A stretch of DNA of 64,000 bases, from NCBI GenBank assembly GCA_030427405.1, contig JAUHXK010000004.1, positions 1 to 64,000 on the forward strand, given 5' to 3'. The stretch is from Alphaproteobacteria bacterium. GTDB taxonomy: Bacteria; Pseudomonadota; Alphaproteobacteria; Rhodobacterales; Rhodobacteraceae. Below the pieces are notes generated by a model that was not told the origin of the DNA, did no database searches, and was given only the letters and a program-made list of their open reading frames with translations. Position 1 is the first letter of the stretch, and each line of letters begins with the position of its first letter. A program made the position numbers and the translations under genes. Positions 17,770-26,738 of this stretch are shown in pieces.

Positions 17770-19053
17770 TTACACAGGGCGACCGGCGATCCACACCTCG
17801 GAAATCGCCCTGTCATCTCCCATCATGATGGTGGGAAACACCGCTTCCCAAATATCCTCTGCACGGGCTGTGCGCTGGGCAATGGCGGGGGTCGAGCCCA
17901 GGTTCACCACGATCAGGTCGGCCTCCATGCCCGGTGCGATATTGCCAATGCAATCATCCATGTGCAGGGATCTCGCCGAGCCCACCGTGCCCAGCCAAAG
18001 CAACTGTGCAGGATGCAGCGGACGCCCCCGCAATTGGCCGATTTCATACGCGGCTGCCATCGTGCGCAGCATTGAAAAACTGGACCCGCCGCCCGTATCT
18101 GTCGCCAACCCGATCCGGTGCCCGTCCCGCATCAGCCCGTTCATGTCAAACAGGCCCGAGCCGATAAAGGTGTTCGACGTGGGGCAGTGGATCAGCGACG
18201 CGTCGACCTCGCGCAGGCGGTCGCGTTCGCGCGGCTCAAGGTGAATGACATGCCCGTAAACCCCGTTTTTCCCCAGAAGTCCGAACTTTTCATAGGTGTC
18301 CAGGTAATCGCGCGCCTCGGGGAACAGGGATCGAACCCATTCGATCTCATCCGTCTGTTCGCTCAGATGCGTTTGCATCAGGCAATGCGGATGTTCCGCC
18401 CACAAGGCGCCCATTGCCTCAAGCTGATCCGGGGTCGAGGTGGGGGAGAACCGGGGGGTGATGGCATAGGACAGGCGATCGACCCCATGCCACTTTTCCA
18501 ACAGGGCCGCTGATTGGTCATAGGCGGTCTGCGCCGTGTCACGCAGCCCCTCGGGTGCGTTGCGATCCATACAGGTCTTTCCCGCGACAACGCGCTGGCC
18601 CCGTTTCCGGGCGGCAGTGAAAAAGGCGTCGACGCTTTCAGGGTGGATGGTGCAAAAACTGCACATGGTTGTCGTTCCATGGGCGGCGGTCAGGTCAAGA
18701 TAACGCTCGGCAATCTCAGCGGCATAGCCCGGGTCCGTGAACTTCATCTCTTCGGGGAAGGTATAGCTGTTCAACCAGTCGATCAGCCGCTTTCCCCAAC
18801 TGGCGATCATAGCCGTTTGCGGGTAATGCACATGCGGATCGACAAAACCGGCCATGACAAGCTTGTCGCCGACATCGCGGATTGCCGCATCGGGGTGGCT
18901 GGCCTTCAGGTCGTCTGCCGCGCCCATTGCCACGACCTTGCCTTCCTCGACAAGGACTGCCTCGGACAGGCTGGCAGCCTCGGTCGGATCGCCGTCAAAA
19001 GGTGACCGATCAAAACTCAGCACCCGTCCCATTAGAAGCGTCTTTTGCGACAT
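17770..19053 (-). CDS. guaD: Guanine deaminase
   Basis: The likely start is MSQKTLLMGRV at 19053 behind GGAG; the track adds 6 codons. The ~427-residue amidohydrolase hydrolyses guanine to xanthine and ammonia. It contains GFVDPHVHYPQTAMIASWG, MCSFCTIHPESVDAFF, MQTHLSEQTDEIEWV, YGHVIHLEPRERDRL and LATDTGGGSSFSML, the diagnostic guanine deaminase set with zinc ligands. It is convergent with the 8-oxoguanine deaminase type gene, giving a small purine-base catabolic locus. No xanthine dehydrogenase gene is visible here. Confidence 0.92.
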   Translation of the reverse strand: MSQKTLLMGRVLSFDRSPFDGDPTEAASLSEAVLVEEGKVVAMGAADDLKASHPDAAIRDVGDKLVMAGFVDPHVHYPQTAMIASWGKRLIDWLNSYTFPEEMKFTDPGYAAEIAERYLDLTAAHGTTTMCSFCTIHPESVDAFFTAARKRGQRVVAGKTCMDRNAPEGLRDTAQTAYDQSAALLEKWHGVDRLSYAITPRFSPTSTPDQLEAMGALWAEHPHCLMQTHLSEQTDEIEWVRSLFPEARDYLDTYEKFGLLGKNGVYGHVIHLEPRERDRLREVDASLIHCPTSNTFIGSGLFDMNGLMRDGHRIGLATDTGGGSSFSMLRTMAAAYEIGQLRGRPLHPAQLLWLGTVGSARSLHMDDCIGNIAPGMEADLIVVNLGSTPAIAQRTARAEDIWEAVFPTIMMGDDRAISEVWIAGRPV

Positions 19054-19119
19054 CAGCCCTGGTCTCCGCATGTTTGGAACCGCATTCCTGCATAAGGGGT
19101 CAGCATAAGAGGACGAAAG

Positions 19120-19206
19120 ATGCGGGTAAATCGGCCCATTGTCATTGTTTTCCGGTAGCTGCTTCTTCTATTTAGAAGCCAATCACCGATTGGAAGGGGG
19201 CAGCGC
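19120..19206 (+). promoter_or_regulatory. Structured mgtE leader with a 12-codon uORF
   Basis: Behind AGAGGACGAAAG an ATG at 19120 opens a 12-codon frame (MRVNRPIVIVFR, stop at 19158). It is followed at once by hairpin GCTTCT/AGAAGC (19161-19179) and hairpin CCAATC/GATTGG (19179-19193). The second hairpin abuts the AAGGGGG ribosome site of mgtE. The layout would allow translation- or Mg-dependent control. It does not match an M-box that I recognise. Confidence 0.4.
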
Positions 19207-20601
19207 ATGACGACAGGCACTGACGAGATCAGACCCGAACAGCCCCGTGACGAAGATGCCTACGCACTGGACCGGCGGACGGTCGCGGCCATTCTGTATG
19301 CGGTGGATGTCGATGATCGCGACAAGCTGGCCGAGTTGATGGAGCCGCTGCACGCTGCGGATATCGCTGACCTTCTTGAGCAGATCAATCCCTATGATCG
19401 GGCCCGCCTGATCCGTCTGTACGACAAGGAATTCGACGGCGATATCCTGTCCGAACTGGACGAGGCCGTCAGGGAAGAAGTGATTGCGGTCCTGAAACCG
19501 GATGTTCTGGCCGAGGCCGTCCGAGAGATGGAAAGCGACGACGTCGTCGACCTGCTTGAGGACCTTGAAGAGCCGCAGCAGGAAACGATCCTTGACGCGC
19601 TGGAAGACGCCGAACGCCTGGCGGCGCAGCAGGCTTTGTCCTACCCCGAGAATTCAGCCGGGCGCATGATGCAGCGCGAGGTGGTGATGTCGCCCGATCA
19701 CTGGACGGTCGGGCAGGCCATCGACTACATGCGCGCCAATGACGATCTGCCCGAGCAATTCTATCATGTTGTTCTGGTTGACCCGCGCCTTAAACCGGTC
19801 GCACAGGTGACACTGGGCAAGCTGATGGCAACCCGGCGCGAAGTGCTGCTGAGTTCGATTTCAGAAGAAGAGTTTCACGTCATACCTGTCGACCAGGACG
19901 AAGAAGACGTGGCCTATGCCTTTAACCAATACCACCTGATCTCCGCGCCTGTAATCGACCCCGACGGGCGTTTGGTCGGGGTCATCACCATCGATGACGC
20001 CATGGTGGTTCTGGATGAGGAACACGAAGAAGACATCCTGCGCCTTGCAGGGGTAAGCGACGAAAGCTCGCTGTCTGACAGTGTTGCCGCGACCAGCCGC
20101 AGGCGGCTGCCCTGGCTGGCGGTCAACCTGTGTACCGCCATTTGCGCATCGCTGGTGATTTCCCAGTTCGAAGCCGCGATTGATCAATTGGTCGCACTTG
20201 CGATTCTGATGCCGATCGTCGCGTCGATGGGGGGCAATGCAGGAACGCAGTCGCTGACCGTCGCCGTGCGGGCCCTGGCCACACGCGACCTGACCGGCGC
20301 AAATGTTGCGCGCGTGATTCGCAGGGAATTGTTGGTTGGCATGCTCAACGGGCTGTGTTTCGCCATCGTTCTGGGAACCGTCGGCATGCTGTGGTTCGAC
20401 TCTCCGCTGCTTGGGGTCGTGATCGGATCGGCATTGGTCGTGAACATGATTATCGCGGGCTTTGCAGGTACGGTAGTACCGGTCGTGCTGGACCGGCTTG
20501 GCGTAGACCCGGCGCTGGCATCGGGAACCTTTGTGACGACAACGACAGATGTCATGGGGTTCTTTATATTCCTTGGGCTTGCAAGCGTGGTGCTACTGTG
20601 A
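19207..20601 (+). CDS. mgtE: Magnesium transporter MgtE
   Basis: The 464-residue product has the full MgtE layout: an acidic N domain (residues ~20-135, LLEQINPYDRARLIRLYDKEF), tandem CBS domains (~140-265, SYPENSAGRMMQREVVMS and SAPVIDPDGRLVGVITIDDAM) and five transmembrane helices (~290-464, including ILMPIVASMGGNAGTQSLTVAVRALA). The cytosolic domains close the channel when cytoplasmic Mg2+ is high. The stop overlaps the downstream 5-FCL start by 4 bases (GTGA). The unusual leader is described separately. Confidence 0.95.
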   Translation: MTTGTDEIRPEQPRDEDAYALDRRTVAAILYAVDVDDRDKLAELMEPLHAADIADLLEQINPYDRARLIRLYDKEFDGDILSELDEAVREEVIAVLKPDVLAEAVREMESDDVVDLLEDLEEPQQETILDALEDAERLAAQQALSYPENSAGRMMQREVVMSPDHWTVGQAIDYMRANDDLPEQFYHVVLVDPRLKPVAQVTLGKLMATRREVLLSSISEEEFHVIPVDQDEEDVAYAFNQYHLISAPVIDPDGRLVGVITIDDAMVVLDEEHEEDILRLAGVSDESSLSDSVAATSRRRLPWLAVNLCTAICASLVISQFEAAIDQLVALAILMPIVASMGGNAGTQSLTVAVRALATRDLTGANVARVIRRELLVGMLNGLCFAIVLGTVGMLWFDSPLLGVVIGSALVVNMIIAGFAGTVVPVVLDRLGVDPALASGTFVTTTTDVMGFFIFLGLASVVLL

Positions 20602-21164
20602 CTGACCCTTCTGAATTGGCGGCACGCAAATCCGCCGCACGCAAAACGGCTTTTGAACGGCGCAAGGCGGCCTTTGATGCGCGCGGGCCGGGTCTGGCCG
20701 GGCGATTGTCCGAAGTTCTTGCGGGGTTTCGCGGGGTTCCGCTGTCGGGCTACATGCCCATCAGAACCGAGATCGACCCGCTGCCCGCCATGGCCGAAGC
20801 GGTGGCCTATGGCCCGGTCGGCGTGCCCGTTATCCAACGTGCCGGCCACCCTTTGCGCTTTTCCAACTGGACACCAGAAGGGGCGTTGAAAGAGGGGCCC
20901 TTTGGCGCGATGATCCCGGTCGAGGATGACTTTTTCGATCCCGAAATACTGATCGTCCCGCTCGTCGCTTTTGATGCGAAAGGCGGGCGGCTGGGGTATG
21001 GCGGCGGTTTTTATGACCGGACTTTGCAGGGATTGCGAGCCAAGCGATCGACATTGGCCATCGGTTTCGCATTCGACGCGCAGCAAGACGATGCGCTGCC
21101 GCTGGAGCATACCGATCAACCGTTAGACATGGTTATCACCGAAAGCCGGATACTGACGTTCTGA
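20598..21164 (+). CDS. 5-formyltetrahydrofolate cyclo-ligase
   Basis: The GTG at 20598 overlaps the mgtE stop and gives 188 residues (MTDPSELAARKSAARKTAFERRK...); the track start is inside mgtE. The enzyme converts 5-formyl-THF to 5,10-methenyl-THF with ATP. The N-terminal basic segment, the GYMPIRTEIDPLP block and the hallmark GRLGYGGGFYDRTL near the C-terminus identify the YgfA/MTHFS family. Coupling to a Mg2+ channel gene may reflect only convenience, though the enzyme uses Mg-ATP. No 6S RNA candidate was recognised beside it. Confidence 0.93.
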   Translation: MTDPSELAARKSAARKTAFERRKAAFDARGPGLAGRLSEVLAGFRGVPLSGYMPIRTEIDPLPAMAEAVAYGPVGVPVIQRAGHPLRFSNWTPEGALKEGPFGAMIPVEDDFFDPEILIVPLVAFDAKGGRLGYGGGFYDRTLQGLRAKRSTLAIGFAFDAQQDDALPLEHTDQPLDMVITESRILTF

Positions 21165-21168
21165 GCGC

Positions 21169-21399
21169 TCAGTGTTCGAAATGCGCGCGCAGATAGTCCC
21201 AGGCGTCCACCTCGGTTCCATCGGTCAGAATGCAGACGCCGAATTGGCTGCCATCTGCGTTTGTGCGTATTTCGTAAGTCCCATCATTTTCGACGCAGAA
21301 CGTGGCCGCAGGGTTGGCCATGGTCGTCTGGGTCGCGCCTTGCGCGCTGACGGTTGCTGCGGCCAGCAGGCTGGCGACAATCGCTGCGGTTGATTTCAT
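21169..21399 (-). CDS. Small exported DUF333-type protein
   Basis: The real start is at 21399 (MKSTAAIVASLLAAATVSAQG), a Sec signal; the track extends 90 codons upstream into the ymdB-like gene. The 76-residue product has a ~50-residue mature domain (NPAATFCVENDGTYEIRTNADGSQFGVCILTDGTEVDAWDYLRA), which matches DUF333 with a likely disulfide between its two Cys. DUF333 proteins are periplasmic and of unknown function. It converges with the 5-FCL gene, 4 bases apart. Confidence 0.82.
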   Translation of the reverse strand: MKSTAAIVASLLAAATVSAQGATQTTMANPAATFCVENDGTYEIRTNADGSQFGVCILTDGTEVDAWDYLRAHFEH

Positions 21400-21535
21400 C
21401 GGGCCATTCCCTCTTGGATTGCGGGGCACAGGTCTAGATTGGCAGCTGCCCGCCGGAATGCAACCCCGCCGGTGGGCTCGAAAATTGCAAGGTCCCGCCT
21501 TGTTATTGCCGCCTGCAGCCCCTAGGACCGCGTAT

Positions 21536-22348
21536 ATGAGGATTTTGTTTCTGGGTGATGTCATGGGGCGTGCGGGTCGCGCCGCCGTACAGCAGCATTT
21601 GCCACGTCTGCGGGACGAATGGCGGTTGGATTTCGTCGTGATCAACGGTGAAAACGCGTCGAACGGCATGGGGTTGTCGGCCGATCATGCAAAGCTGTTG
21701 CTTGATTCCGGTGCCGACTGCCTGACGCTGGGCGATCATGCGTTCGACCAGAAAGACATGCTGCAATTCATCGAAAAAGAACCAAGGATCGTGCGCCCGC
21801 TGAACTTTGCCAAAGGCGCGCCGGGACGGGGTCATCGCCTGTATACGGCACCGGGAGGGCGCAAGGTTCTGGTGGTTCAGGTGCTTGGCCAGGTCTTCAT
21901 GAAACGTCCATTCGATGATCCGTTTTCGGCGATTGAGCCGGTCCTGAAATCCCATCCGCGCGGTGGTCAGGCGCAGGCCATCATCGTCGACATGCATTGC
22001 GAGGCCACTTCGGAGAAGATGGCCATGGGGCATTACTGCGACAAGCGGGCCAGCCTGGTTGTCGGCACCCATACCCATGTTCCGACGGCCGATGCCCAAG
22101 TCCTGCCCGGCGGTACTGCATATCTGACTGATGCCGGAATGTGCGGCGACTACGATTCAGTCATCGGCATGGACAAGGTTGAACCGATGCGCCGGTTCAT
22201 CACCGGCATGCCGAAATCGCGGTTTACCCCGGCCAATGGCGAGGCCACTCTTTCGGGTGTGTTCGTTGAAACCGACGATCGGGACGGGCAGGCCAAGGCG
22301 GTCCGCATGATCCGTGTGGGCGGGCGACTTGAACCGGCAGCGCCATAA
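21536..22348 (+). CDS. YmdB-type metallophosphoesterase (TIGR00282)
   Basis: The ATG at 21536 gives a 270-residue protein MRILFLGDVMGRAGRAAVQQHLPRL. Metal-binding motifs are GDVMG, VINGENASNGMG, LGDHAFDQ, DMHCEATSEKMAMGH and VGTHTHVPTAD, as in B. subtilis YmdB and Deinococcus DR1281. YmdB hydrolyses 2',3'-cAMP and affects biofilm and motility decisions; the role in alphaproteobacteria is not established. The track start 78 codons upstream lies within the divergent DUF333 gene and is wrong. Confidence 0.9.
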   Translation: MRILFLGDVMGRAGRAAVQQHLPRLRDEWRLDFVVINGENASNGMGLSADHAKLLLDSGADCLTLGDHAFDQKDMLQFIEKEPRIVRPLNFAKGAPGRGHRLYTAPGGRKVLVVQVLGQVFMKRPFDDPFSAIEPVLKSHPRGGQAQAIIVDMHCEATSEKMAMGHYCDKRASLVVGTHTHVPTADAQVLPGGTAYLTDAGMCGDYDSVIGMDKVEPMRRFITGMPKSRFTPANGEATLSGVFVETDDRDGQAKAVRMIRVGGRLEPAAP

Positions 22349-22438
22349 ATGCACGTCGGGCTTGCCCTGCGGCGTTCTATGCATGAAACTGATCTGCAGG
22401 CGCTTGGGCCGGTATAGGGTTCGGATCGAAGACCACGA

Positions 22439-24217
22439 ATGCATTTCCTTCAACTGACAGAAACGGGCAGCGCGATACTGGCGTTGATGGTCGTTGCGGG
22501 CATGTTCGTGATGTTCCTGCGCGAGGTTTACCCGACCGAGGTCGTGGCCATTGGCGGTGTTGCCCTGATGCTGGTCACCGGTATTCTGCCTTATCAAAGC
22601 GCGCTTGCTGTCCTGTCCAACCCCGCCCCCTGGACCATTGCCGCCATGTTCATCGTCATGGGCGCGCTTGTCCGTACCGGGGCGCTGGATGCCTTTACGT
22701 CGACGGCGCAGAAACAGGCCCAGGTCAACCCGAGGATGGCCATTGGGCTGTTGATCGGCTTTGTCATTCTGGCCTCTGCGGTGGTGTCGAATACGCCCGT
22801 CGTGGTGGTGATGATCCCGGTTTTCGTACAGATCGCCCGCACATTGAATGTTCCGGCGTCAAAGTTGCTTATTCCACTTAGCTATGCCGCGATCCTGGGC
22901 GGGACGCTGACCCTGATCGGAACCTCGACCAACCTGCTGGTCGATGGCGTCGCCCGTTCGCAGGGTTTGCAGGCCTTCACCATTTTCGAAGTCACACCGC
23001 TGGGCATCGCGCTGGTCATCTATGGGATGGTTTATCTGCGATACATAGCACCTCGGCTGCTGCCCGACCGCGACAGCATGGCGACGATGCTCAGCGACCG
23101 TTCGAAAATGAAGTTCTTTACCGAGGCGGTCATCCCCCCGGAAAGCAACCTGATCGGGCGCGAGGTCACAGGCGTGCAGTTGTTCAAGCGTCCCGGCGTG
23201 CGGCTGATCGACGTGATCCGAGGGGATGAATCGCTGCGGCGAAACCTGAAGGGCGTGACCCTCAAGCTGGGTGACCGGGTGGTTCTGCGGACCGAAATGA
23301 CCGAGTTGCTGAGCCTTCAGCGCAACCGCGAACTCAAGCGTGTCGACCAGGTTTCGGCCGTGGAAACCAAGACGGTCGAAGTTCTGATTACCCCCGGATG
23401 CCGGATGGTCGGGCGCACGCTGGGTGCGCTGCGGCTGCGCAGGCGTTATGGCGTCTACGTTCTGGCTGTTCATCGGCGGAACCAGAATATCGGTCGGCAG
23501 TTGGATGATCTTGTGGTGCGGGTCGGCGATACACTTTTGCTGGAAGGGGCACCGGCGGATATCAAGAAACTGGCCGCCGATATGGACATGGTTGATGTCA
23601 CGCAGCCCTCTGCACGCGCCTACCGCCGCAGCCATGCGCCCATTGCCGTGGCCGCGCTGATCGGCATTGTCCTTTTGGCGGCGCTGGGCGTTGCACCGAT
23701 TTTCCTGCTGTCGATCCTGGCGGTGGCCCTTGTGCTGGTGACCCGCTGCATTGACGCGGACGAGGCGTTTTCCTTTGTCGAAGGCCGGCTCTTGGCGCTG
23801 ATCTTCTCGATGCTGGCAATCGGCGCCGCGCTGGACAGTTCCGGGGCGGTGTCGTTGATCGTTGATGCGGTCGCGCCGGGGCTCAGCCAATTGCCGCCGT
23901 TCCTGATCATCTGGGCGGTGTATCTTTTGACATCGGTCCTGACCGAGCTCGTCTCAAACAATGCGGTGGCTGTGGTCGTGACCCCAATTGCCATCGGGTT
24001 GGCGCAGGCCGTCGGCGTCGATCCGCGCCCGTTGGTCGTGGCGGTGATGGTGGCTGCCTCGGCCTCTTTCGCCACGCCTATCGGGTATCAGACCAACATG
24101 ATGGTTTACGGCCCCGGCGGGTATCGGTTCGTTGACTTCATGAAGGTTGGAATTCCGTTGAACCTGACAGTTGGTCTTTTGGCATCCCTGTTGATCCCGT
24201 TGATCTGGCCGCTCTGA
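22439..24217 (+). CDS. SLC13-family permease with two TrkA-C domains
   Basis: The 592-residue protein has an N-terminal membrane half (LALMVVAGMFVMFLREVYPTEVVAIGGVALML; helix-break signatures VSNTPVVVVMIPVF and GGTLTLIGTSTNLLVDG), a central cytosolic insert of ~180 residues holding two RCK/TrkA-C domains (PPESNLIGREVTG and TPGCRMVGRTLGALRLRRRYGVYVLAVHRRN), and a C-terminal membrane half (LVSNNAVAVVVTPIAIGLAQ). Family members carry sulfate or dicarboxylates with Na+. The substrate here is unknown. A paralogue of the same architecture lies at 28420-30192. Confidence 0.88.
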   Translation: MHFLQLTETGSAILALMVVAGMFVMFLREVYPTEVVAIGGVALMLVTGILPYQSALAVLSNPAPWTIAAMFIVMGALVRTGALDAFTSTAQKQAQVNPRMAIGLLIGFVILASAVVSNTPVVVVMIPVFVQIARTLNVPASKLLIPLSYAAILGGTLTLIGTSTNLLVDGVARSQGLQAFTIFEVTPLGIALVIYGMVYLRYIAPRLLPDRDSMATMLSDRSKMKFFTEAVIPPESNLIGREVTGVQLFKRPGVRLIDVIRGDESLRRNLKGVTLKLGDRVVLRTEMTELLSLQRNRELKRVDQVSAVETKTVEVLITPGCRMVGRTLGALRLRRRYGVYVLAVHRRNQNIGRQLDDLVVRVGDTLLLEGAPADIKKLAADMDMVDVTQPSARAYRRSHAPIAVAALIGIVLLAALGVAPIFLLSILAVALVLVTRCIDADEAFSFVEGRLLALIFSMLAIGAALDSSGAVSLIVDAVAPGLSQLPPFLIIWAVYLLTSVLTELVSNNAVAVVVTPIAIGLAQAVGVDPRPLVVAVMVAASASFATPIGYQTNMMVYGPGGYRFVDFMKVGIPLNLTVGLLASLLIPLIWPL

Positions 24218-24315
24218 AACCGGCGCGGTTTCGCCGGCTAGACGGGCGGGGCTTGCAAACCAGCCAATCGATACGATCTTCTGGGTCAGAATGGCTGAAC
24301 AACGGAGATCTGCCC

Positions 24316-25056
24316 ATGCCCGGAATTCGACTGGTCCCAATCATCGGAGCGGCCCTTGGCGCTGCGCTGGGCGGCGTCGCGGCAGCGGGAACCGTTCAGG
24401 GGTCGGCCACATATCGCGAGCGGATCGCTGTCCCGCCTGACGCGACGCTGGTGGTCGAGCTTCAGGATGTATCGCGTGCCGACGCCCCGGCGACGGTTTT
24501 GGCTGCACAGCGTTACGCGCTGAAGGGCGTGCCCGCGCAGTTTGAACTTAATTATGATGATGCGCTGATCCGCGAAGGGATGCGCTATGTCTTGCGCGGG
24601 TCGATCTATCGGGGTGACAGGCTCTGGTTCACGACCGACACGGCCTATCCGGTTCTGACGCAGGGCGAAGGAAACGCTGCCGATTTGGTTTTGGTCCAGG
24701 TCGGATCTCAGGGGGCCGCGATGCTGGATAACACGAGTTGGACCGTTGCAGAGTTGGGCGGTGTTGCACTGGATGCCGAAAAGAAGCCTGAAATCGTGTT
24801 TGCAACCGACGGCGTCTTTGGCGGAACCGGCGGCTGCAACCGGTTTCGCGGCCAAGCGGAAATCTCGGGCAACAGCATCGATTTCCCGGACAATATGGCG
24901 GCCACACTGATGGCCTGTCCTCCGCCGTTGGACGAAATCGAACGGCAGTTTTTCAAAGCGCTGCAATCGGTAACGACCTTTGCGCGCAAGGATGACAGCC
25001 TGGCGTTGCTGGATGCCTCTGGCGCGCCGATCATCCTGTTGGTCGGCAGCCCGTAA
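24316..25056 (+). CDS. Exported YbaY-META (HslJ-like) two-domain protein
   Basis: The ATG at 24316 behind GGAG starts MPGIRLVPIIGAALGAALGGVAAAG, a signal peptide. Residues ~28-120 form a YbaY-like beta domain (GSATYRERIAVPPDATLVVELQDVSRADAPA...). Residues ~140-245 form a META/HslJ domain (LDNTSWTVAELGGVALDAEKKPEIVFATDGVFGGTGGCNRFRGQAEISG...MATLMACPPPLDEIERQFFKAL). Both domains occur in heat- or stress-linked envelope proteins. The fusion suggests an envelope stress role; no enzymatic activity is known. Confidence 0.85.
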   Translation: MPGIRLVPIIGAALGAALGGVAAAGTVQGSATYRERIAVPPDATLVVELQDVSRADAPATVLAAQRYALKGVPAQFELNYDDALIREGMRYVLRGSIYRGDRLWFTTDTAYPVLTQGEGNAADLVLVQVGSQGAAMLDNTSWTVAELGGVALDAEKKPEIVFATDGVFGGTGGCNRFRGQAEISGNSIDFPDNMAATLMACPPPLDEIERQFFKALQSVTTFARKDDSLALLDASGAPIILLVGSP

Positions 25057-25065
25057 CGCGGTTTC

Positions 25066-26727
25066 TCAGGCGACGGCGCGCGACCGGCCGGCGTTGCGCC
25101 CCGAGAATATGCAGCCGCCCAGAAACGTGCCTTCCAATGCGTTGTAGCCGTGGTAGCCACCGCCGCCGAATCCCGCAACCTCGCCCGCGGCAAACAATCC
25201 GGGTACGACCTGGCCGTCGGCACCAAGCATCTGACTGTCAAGGTTGGTCTGCAGCCCGCCCAGCGTTTTGCGGGTCAGAACGTTTAGTTTGACGGCGATA
25301 AGCGGACCATTCGCGGGATCAAGAATCCGGTGCGGTTTAGCCGTACGGATAAGTTTGTCGCCGCGGTAGTTCCGCGCCGCAAGGATCGCCATCATCTGCG
25401 CGTCCTTCGAGAACGGATTGTCGACCTGCGAATCCCGCGCTTCGATCTGGGCGCGCAGATGGGCCTCGTCGATCAGGCCGCCGCCTAGGTGGTTCATGCC
25501 GTTGACCAACTCGGTCAGCGTATTGGCGACGACAAAGTCCTCGCCCTTTTCCTTGAACGCCTCGACGGGACCCGTGGCCTTTGACCCGGACAGGACGCGT
25601 TGTCGGATGACCTCTTTCCAGCTGCCGGATGTAAAGTCGGGGTTCTGTTCCGAACCTGAAAGGGCGAATTCCTTTTTGATGATCTTTTGGGTCAGAACGA
25701 ACCAGCTGTATTCATATCCTGTCTTCAGGATTTCGCGCAGTGTGCCCAGCGTGTCGAACCCGGGCAGGCAGGGCGGTTCCAGGCGGTTTCCGGTTGCATC
25801 AAACCACATCGAGCTTGGCCCCGGCAGAATGCGGATGCCGTGGGCGGGCCAGATCGGGTCCCAGTTGCGGACACCTTCGGTATAATGCCACATCCGGTCG
25901 CCGTTGATAACCTGGCCCCCCGCCTTTTCGCTGATCTCGATCATCCGCCCATCGACGTGAAAGGGAACGCCTGCCACCATTTCCTTGGGCGGTGCGCCCA
26001 GACGGTCGCGCGGCCAGTTCCTGCGCACCATCTCGAAATTGCCGCCAATCCCACCAGAGGTGACGATGACCGATGGCGCGTAAACCTCGAATTCGCCAAC
26101 CTCGTCCCGGTTGGTTTTGCCGCCGCGTTGCGCAACGTCTTCGGCCAGAACTTCGCCCGAAACGCCTTTGGCACACCCATTCTGCATGATGATGTGGCTG
26201 ACCTGGTGACGGAACTTCAACTCGATCAACCCGGCGCCGACATGGGCGCGAACGCGGCGGATGAAATGTTCCAGAACACCCGGTCCGGTTCCCCAGGTGA
26301 TATGGAAACGCGGCACCGAATTGCCGTGCCCGTCTGCATAGGAACCGCCCCGTTCTGCCCAGCCGACAACCGGGAACCACCGCAGGCCCATTTCGTACAG
26401 CCAGGGCCGCATTTCGCCAGCGGCAAACTCGACATAGGCCGCCGCCCATTTGCGCGGCCAGGCATCCTCGGGCCGGTCGAACTGTGCGCTGCCCAACCAG
26501 TCGCGCAGGGCCAGGTCGTGGCTGTCGCGGATGCCCATGCGCCGCTGTTCGGGGGTGTCGACCATGAACAAGCCCCCAAGGCTCCAGAACGCCTGGCCGC
26601 CAAGGAAATGTTCGGGTTCCTGATCGACAATGATCACCGATTTGCCCCGATCCCCCAATTCTGCGGCTGCCGCCAGACCGGCCAGACCCGCGCCGACAAC
26701 GATTGCATCTGCGGTGTTATTGGTCAT
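25066..26727 (-). CDS. FAD-binding dehydrogenase (KstD/fumarate-reductase type)
   Basis: The 553-residue flavoprotein starts with a dinucleotide-binding motif (AIVVGAGLAGLAAAAELGDRGKSVIIVDQEPEHFLGGQAFWSLGG). It ends with the second FAD-contact block (LFAAGEVAGFGGGGYHGYNALEGTFLGGCIFSGR). It matches the FAD-binding dehydrogenases related to 3-ketosteroid dehydrogenase and fumarate reductase flavoproteins. No heme domain or export signal is seen, so it is cytosolic. A BASS-type transporter gene lies 11 bases upstream on the same strand, so the pair may handle one substrate. The substrate is unknown. Confidence 0.83.
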   Translation of the reverse strand: MTNNTADAIVVGAGLAGLAAAAELGDRGKSVIIVDQEPEHFLGGQAFWSLGGLFMVDTPEQRRMGIRDSHDLALRDWLGSAQFDRPEDAWPRKWAAAYVEFAAGEMRPWLYEMGLRWFPVVGWAERGGSYADGHGNSVPRFHITWGTGPGVLEHFIRRVRAHVGAGLIELKFRHQVSHIIMQNGCAKGVSGEVLAEDVAQRGGKTNRDEVGEFEVYAPSVIVTSGGIGGNFEMVRRNWPRDRLGAPPKEMVAGVPFHVDGRMIEISEKAGGQVINGDRMWHYTEGVRNWDPIWPAHGIRILPGPSSMWFDATGNRLEPPCLPGFDTLGTLREILKTGYEYSWFVLTQKIIKKEFALSGSEQNPDFTSGSWKEVIRQRVLSGSKATGPVEAFKEKGEDFVVANTLTELVNGMNHLGGGLIDEAHLRAQIEARDSQVDNPFSKDAQMMAILAARNYRGDKLIRTAKPHRILDPANGPLIAVKLNVLTRKTLGGLQTNLDSQMLGADGQVVPGLFAAGEVAGFGGGGYHGYNALEGTFLGGCIFSGRNAGRSRAVA

Positions 26728-26738
26728 CTGTCGTCCTT

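Noticed and set aside
21400-21535. Possible 6S RNA near the 5-FCL gene
   Set aside because: 6S RNA often neighbours 5-FCL genes, but here mgtE overlaps the 5-FCL start. The 136-base DUF333-ymdB gap shows no long closing stem with a central bubble.
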